Shown piece after piece: positions 60,441 through 64,000 of a stretch of DNA of 64,000 bases. The DNA comes from Paenibacillus sp. LHD-38 (lineage in GTDB: Bacteria; Bacillota; Bacilli; Paenibacillales; Paenibacillaceae), in assembly GCF_031157315.1 (NCBI RefSeq), contig NZ_JAVIFU010000003.1, positions 124,001 through 188,000 on the forward strand. Reading direction: 5' to 3'. The position numbers were made by a program, and so were the translations under genes. Position 1 is the stretch's first letter. Each line of letters opens with the position of its first letter. The notes under the pieces were generated by a model. That model did no database searches and had not been told where the DNA came from. It saw only the letters and a list, made by a program, of their open reading frames with translations.

Positions 60441-61400
60441 TTAAACGGCGACTGGCGCTTTAATGGCTGGATGCGGCTCGTAACCCTCAATACTCATATC
60501 CTCCACCGTAAAATCAAAGATCGATGTTTTATCGGCGTTCAGATTGAGCTTAGGCAATGCCTTTGGTTCCCGGTTAAGCTGCATATCGATCTGTTCCAAA
60601 TGATTTGTATAGATATGTGCGTCTCCGAGCGTATGGATAAAGTCCCCTGCTTCAAGGCCGCATTCATGAGCAATCATGTGTGTTAGCAGCGCATAGCTCG
60701 CAATATTAAACGGAATGCCGAGAAATATATCCGCACTACGCTGGTAGAGCTGACAGGACAGCTTTCCGTCCGTCACGTAAAATTGAAACATCGTATGGCA
60801 TGGAGGCAGCGCCATATTGCTCGGCACATCCTCCGGATTCCAAGCAGAGACAATCAGCCTTCTCGAATCCGGGTTATTCTTTATCGTCTGGATGACATCT
60901 TTTAGCTGATCGATCGTTTCGCATTTAGAGGTCTTCCACTCCCTCCACTGCTTGCCGTATACATTGCCAAGTTCTCCAAATTCCTCTGCAAATTGATCAT
61001 CTGACAGTACTCGCTGTTTAAACAATTCCATTTGCTGATCGTACTCGGCTGCAAAATCGGCATCGGATTGCGCCCGTAAACCAAAGTTCGTCATGTCGGG
61101 GCCCGCGTACGCATCGCTTTCGATCCATCTCTTAAATGCCCATTCGTTCCAAATATTATTATTGTGTTGAAGCAGATAACGAATATTCGTATCTCCTTGA
61201 ATAAACCAGATTAGCTCACTGGCAATAAGCCGAAAAGGAACACGTTTTGTCGTGAGCAAGGGGAAGCCCTCGCTCAGATCAAATCGCATTTGATAACCAA
61301 AGGTAGAGATTGTCCCCGTACCTGTGCGATCTTCCTTCTTTGTTCCTTGCTCTAAAACATATTTTAACAATTGCAAATAGGTTTGCTCGCTTCTACTCAT
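60441..61400 (-). CDS. thyA: Thymidylate synthase
   Basis: 319 residues from ATG 61400 (GGAG 12 bases upstream). [20 protein letters not shown], catalytic Cys in [33 protein letters not shown] and [17 protein letters not shown]. It is longer than the E. coli-type 264-residue enzyme because of an insert of about 50 residues (around [15 protein letters not shown] to [18 protein letters not shown]), as in the Lactobacillus casei enzyme. It methylates dUMP using methylene-THF. Forms an operon with folA. Confidence 0.95.
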   Translation of the reverse strand: MSRSEQTYLQLLKYVLEQGTKKEDRTGTGTISTFGYQMRFDLSEGFPLLTTKRVPFRLIASELIWFIQGDTNIRYLLQHNNNIWNEWAFKRWIESDAYAGPDMTNFGLRAQSDADFAAEYDQQMELFKQRVLSDDQFAEEFGELGNVYGKQWREWKTSKCETIDQLKDVIQTIKNNPDSRRLIVSAWNPEDVPSNMALPPCHTMFQFYVTDGKLSCQLYQRSADIFLGIPFNIASYALLTHMIAHECGLEAGDFIHTLGDAHIYTNHLEQIDMQLNREPKALPKLNLNADKTSIFDFTVEDMSIEGYEPHPAIKAPVAV

Positions 61401-61459
61401 CCGGATATCACACTCCAATCATGAAACAAAAATCGTAAAAATAACAATTAATTATACCA

Positions 61460-61945
61460 TTATCCGCGTTGTCTGTCCTGCTTTCGTTTCTTCCGAAGTG
61501 CATATCGCTCAGGTGCAGACGCATGCAGCTTCTTTTCCTCATCTGTTACCGGAACAACGGTTGGGACAAGAGCCGGTTTACCGTTTTCATCTAATCCAAC
61601 AAAAGTAAAAAAGGCGGTAACGGTCGTTTTCCGTAGACCACTGAACAAATTTTCAGATACAACAGACACATATACTTCCATTGAACTGCGATTAGTCCAG
61701 GTAACAAATGCTTCAACCTCAATGACCTCGCCTACCCGAATCGGAGCCAAAAAATCAAGGCTGTCCGTAGAAGCGGTAACGGCCTGCATACGGGCATGAC
61801 GCATGGCTGCAATGGCAGCAACTTTATCCATATACTCCATTACCTTGCCGCCAAACATCGTCTCGTAAGGGTTTGTATCCAGCGGAAATATAAGCTGCGT
61901 CATAATCGTTCTAGATTCGCTTGCAGGTTTCACCGTTTCTTCCAT
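61460..61945 (-). CDS. Acyl-CoA thioesterase, hotdog fold (YkhA-like)
   Basis: 161 residues. QLIFPLDTNPYETMFGGKVM and EYMDKVAAIAAMRHARMQAV form the hotdog helix with the catalytic Asp, then TASTDSLDFLAPIRVGEVIE and RKTTVTAFFTFVGLDENGKP. Similar to B. subtilis YkhA and cytosolic long-chain acyl-CoA hydrolases. Basic C-terminal tail. Single gene upstream of thyA, with about 60 bases between. Confidence 0.88.
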   Translation of the reverse strand: MEETVKPASESRTIMTQLIFPLDTNPYETMFGGKVMEYMDKVAAIAAMRHARMQAVTASTDSLDFLAPIRVGEVIEVEAFVTWTNRSSMEVYVSVVSENLFSGLRKTTVTAFFTFVGLDENGKPALVPTVVPVTDEEKKLHASAPERYALRKKRKQDRQRG

Positions 61946-61986
61946 GTGTCAATTTGCCCCTTTATGTTGGATTGGATGCTCATGAA

Positions 61987-62033
61987 GCACAAAGAGGCCC
62001 CGTCGGCTGGGGAGCCGCGTGACCTCTTTGTGC
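61987..62033 (-). terminator. Terminator-like hairpin after pdhD
   Basis: GCACAAAGAGG / CCTCTTTGTGC outer stem with a GC-rich inner hairpin; weak T-tract on the minus strand. Confidence 0.6.
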
Positions 62034-62057
62034 GCTGATGAACAGCGATAATTCCGA

Positions 62058-63473
62058 TTATTTTATGAAAGTATGAATAGGGTGACCTAACGCAACTTCA
62101 GCTGCGTCAAGTACGATCTCACCAAGCGTAGGATGCGCATGAATCGTAAGCGCGATATCCTCAAGTGTTGCACCCATTTCGATTGCCAAAGCAAGCTCAG
62201 CGATCATATTGGAAGCTTCAAGACCGATAATTTGCGCGCCGAGTAAAAGACCTGACTCTGCATCGGATACGAGCTTAACAAAACCTTCGTTAGCATTAAG
62301 CGACATTGCGCGTCCATTGATAGCGAACGGGAATTTGCCGACTTTAACATTGTGGCCTTTGTCTTTCGCTTCTTTCTCGCTTAGACCGACGCTTGCGCAT
62401 TCCGGATCAGAGAAGCAAACAGCTGGTACGCATTTATAGTCAATCACGCTAGCTTGACCTGAAATGGCTTCAGCGGCAACGCGGCCTTCATACATTGCTT
62501 TGTGTGCAAGAGCAGGTCCTGCAATGATGTCGCCAATTGCGAAGATATGCGGAATGTTCGTACGGCACTGCTCATCAACTTCAACTAATCCTCGATCGGA
62601 CAGCTTAACATTAATAAGGTCAAGACCAAGCTCACCATCGGTATTTGGACGACGTCCTACCGTTACAAGCAAGTAATCTGCCGTTACTTTTTCTTCTTTA
62701 TCGCCAACTGTATAAGTTACAGTAACGTCTTTATCCGTTTGCTCAGCGCCTTTTGCTTGTGCGCCGGTAATAATATCGACTTTCGTGCTTTTCAGTTTCT
62801 TCGCGACGATTGAAGACATATCTTTGTCAAAGCCCGGCAAGATCGCATCCGAACCTTCAATTACGGTTACTTTAGTGCCGAATTTGGAATACATTTGACC
62901 AAGCTCGATTCCGATGTAGCCGCCGCCGATTACGACAAGGCTTTTTGGAATTTCAGGTAAGGACAATGCGCCAGTAGATGAAACGATTCGGCCGCCGTAA
63001 GGGAATGCTTTTAGTTCAATAGGACGTGAACCTGTAGCAATAATGCAGTTTTTGAAACGGTAACGCGGCGCTTCTTGATCGTTGAAAACACGCGCTTCGT
63101 TTTCGTTAATAAACATAACTTCGCCTTGGAAATATTGGACTTTGTTTGCTTTCAAAAGTGAAGCAACGCCGCCAGTCAATTTCTTGACGATACCCGCTTT
63201 AAACTCTTGTACTTTAGTAAAGTCAACTTTCGCTTCGCCTACTTCGATACCGAAAGCGGAAGCGTGGCTGATTGACTCATATTGATGGGAAGCAGAGATA
63301 AGTGCTTTCGATGGAATACAGCCCACGTTCAAGCATACGCCGCCCACATATTCTTTATCCACGATAAGTACGTTCTGACCAAGCTGAGCAGCACGGATTG
63401 CTGCTACATAACCGCCTGGACCCGCACCAATGACTAGAGTGTCAATGTCAAGGGAAGCATCACCTACGACCAT
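62058..63473 (-). CDS. pdhD: Dihydrolipoyl dehydrogenase (E3)
   Basis: 471 residues. FAD motif LVIGAGPGGYVAAIRAAQLG, redox disulfide GGVCLNVGCIPSKALI (about 45-50), NAD motif LVVIGGGYIGIELGQMYSKF, FAIGDIIAGPALAHKAMYEG, and the dimer-interface pair H-P-T in TIHAHPTLGE. It reoxidises lipoyl groups of the pyruvate dehydrogenase complex. It follows the E2 gene by three bases, so this is the end of a pdhABCD operon. Confidence 0.95.
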   Translation of the reverse strand: MVVGDASLDIDTLVIGAGPGGYVAAIRAAQLGQNVLIVDKEYVGGVCLNVGCIPSKALISASHQYESISHASAFGIEVGEAKVDFTKVQEFKAGIVKKLTGGVASLLKANKVQYFQGEVMFINENEARVFNDQEAPRYRFKNCIIATGSRPIELKAFPYGGRIVSSTGALSLPEIPKSLVVIGGGYIGIELGQMYSKFGTKVTVIEGSDAILPGFDKDMSSIVAKKLKSTKVDIITGAQAKGAEQTDKDVTVTYTVGDKEEKVTADYLLVTVGRRPNTDGELGLDLINVKLSDRGLVEVDEQCRTNIPHIFAIGDIIAGPALAHKAMYEGRVAAEAISGQASVIDYKCVPAVCFSDPECASVGLSEKEAKDKGHNVKVGKFPFAINGRAMSLNANEGFVKLVSDAESGLLLGAQIIGLEASNMIAELALAIEMGATLEDIALTIHAHPTLGEIVLDAAEVALGHPIHTFIK

Positions 63474-63476
63474 ATC

Positions 63477-64000
63477 TTATACCTCCATTATGAACAATTC
63501 TGGTTGGCCCAGAAGTGTTTTGATGTAATTCATAAAGTTTTGTGCTGTTGCGCCGTCGATTAGACGGTGGTCAAAGCTAAGGGAAAGAGCCATTACAGGA
63601 GCAGCAACGATTTCGCCGTTGCGAACAATCGCTTTTTCCGTAATTCTGCCCGTACCCAGAATAGCAACCTCAGGGAAATTGATAACTGGAGTGAAGAACA
63701 TACCGCCAGCCGAACCAATGTTCGAGATAGAAATCGTGCTGCCTTTCAATTCGTTGGCAGCAAGTTTGCCGTCGCGGCCGCGAGCAGCTAGATCACGAAT
63801 CGAATCCGCGATTTTGAACAAGTTTTTACGGTCTGCATCTTCGATTACAGGCACGATTAGACCGTTATCTGTATCGGTTGCGATACCGATATTGTAATAT
63901 TTGCGTAATACGATTTCTTGGTTAGCTTCATCAAGCGTCGAGTTCAAGATCGGGAACTCACGGCAAGCAGCCACGAGAGCTTTCACGATGAACGGCAAGT
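63477..64000 (-). CDS. pdhC: Dihydrolipoamide acetyltransferase (PDH E2), C-terminal part
   Basis: The last 173 residues are visible; the gene runs off the right edge. Acyltransferase core: [69 protein letters not shown] and the catalytic [16 protein letters not shown] with His and Asp. Lipoyl and subunit-binding domains would lie outside the window. E2 forms the core of the pyruvate dehydrogenase complex. Confidence 0.93.
   Translation of the reverse strand, partial: LPFIVKALVAACREFPILNSTLDEANQEIVLRKYYNIGIATDTDNGLIVPVIEDADRKNLFKIADSIRDLAARGRDGKLAANELKGSTISISNIGSAGGMFFTPVINFPEVAILGTGRITEKAIVRNGEIVAAPVMALSLSFDHRLIDGATAQNFMNYIKTLLGQPELFIMEV

Noticed and set aside
1..64000. CRISPR arrays, rRNA or tRNA genes, prophage structural genes
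   Set aside because: No regularly spaced direct repeats, no rRNA-like stretch, no cloverleaf-like intergenic sequence and no phage structural genes were seen.

Overview
The window looks like a chromosomal segment of an endospore-forming, bacillithiol-using member of the Paenibacillaceae (Paenibacillus or a near relative). This rests on a GerA-family germinant receptor operon, a SleB cortex hydrolase, a Spo0F-like receiver, a YpdA-type bacillithiol disulfide reductase, a YdjO-type zinc protein, Bacillus-style Fur, LexA and cre sites, strong GGAGG ribosome binding sites and moderate GC. No rRNA, tRNA or CRISPR array was seen.

Layout. 0-4.5 kb: cut-off aldo/keto reductase, AraC regulator, acetyltransferase, methyltransferase, TIM-barrel epimerase and a Fur-controlled FhuF-like ferric reductase. 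4.5-9.6 kb: a tyrosine recombinase and a germinant receptor operon (41-residue membrane peptide, then A, B and C subunits). 9.7-16.6 kb: a decayed region. A GH32 levanase gene appears split by a Tn3-family transposon; between its two halves lie a truncated GMC oxidoreductase, a broken sugar epimerase, an SDR gene with an in-frame amber codon, a BNR-repeat protein and a MarR regulator. 16.8-21.6 kb: DinG-like helicase, DUF5658 membrane protein, CLC-F-type channel and UppP. 21.7-26 kb: an ABC transporter and two-component system of bacitracin/lantibiotic-resistance type next to uppP, plus a radical SAM protein. 26-36 kb: DCC/DoxX/DUF4166 operon, second two-component system, YdjO, lactonase, VOC protein, DsbA/FrnE-like protein, SleB, a frameshifted NAD(P)-binding gene and an SDR. 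36.3 kb: XerS. 37-41.3 kb: heterodimeric ABC exporter behind a leader peptide and an attenuator. 41.3-49.3 kb: conserved protein, bacillithiol disulfide reductase, MoxR-DUF58-DUF4129 operon, and a MOSC/phosphotransferase/YdjC operon. 49.7-53.8 kb: membrane-anchored Spo0F-like receiver, DUF3298 protein, GNAT, ABC ATPase, an SOS-boxed 74-residue protein and a HAD phosphatase. 53.8-64 kb: TopB, a membrane protein with a glucosaminidase-like tail, GltD, FolA-ThyA, a thioesterase, PdhD and the C-terminus of PdhC.

Most notable signals: (i) two Xer/dif-like sites sharing 15 identical bases, each beside a tyrosine recombinase gene; (ii) a 105-bp dispersed repeat, 96% identical at 43.1 and 58.0 kb, with a diverged tandem third copy; (iii) tandem LexA boxes over the promoter of an uncharacterised 74-residue protein; (iv) a leader peptide plus terminator directly before a BmrCD-like exporter; (v) the transposon-split levanase; (vi) a Spo0F-like receiver carrying a membrane anchor.

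Start codons were chosen from visible Shine-Dalgarno sequences and often differ from the longest open frame. All functions come from reading sequence motifs; no database search was run.
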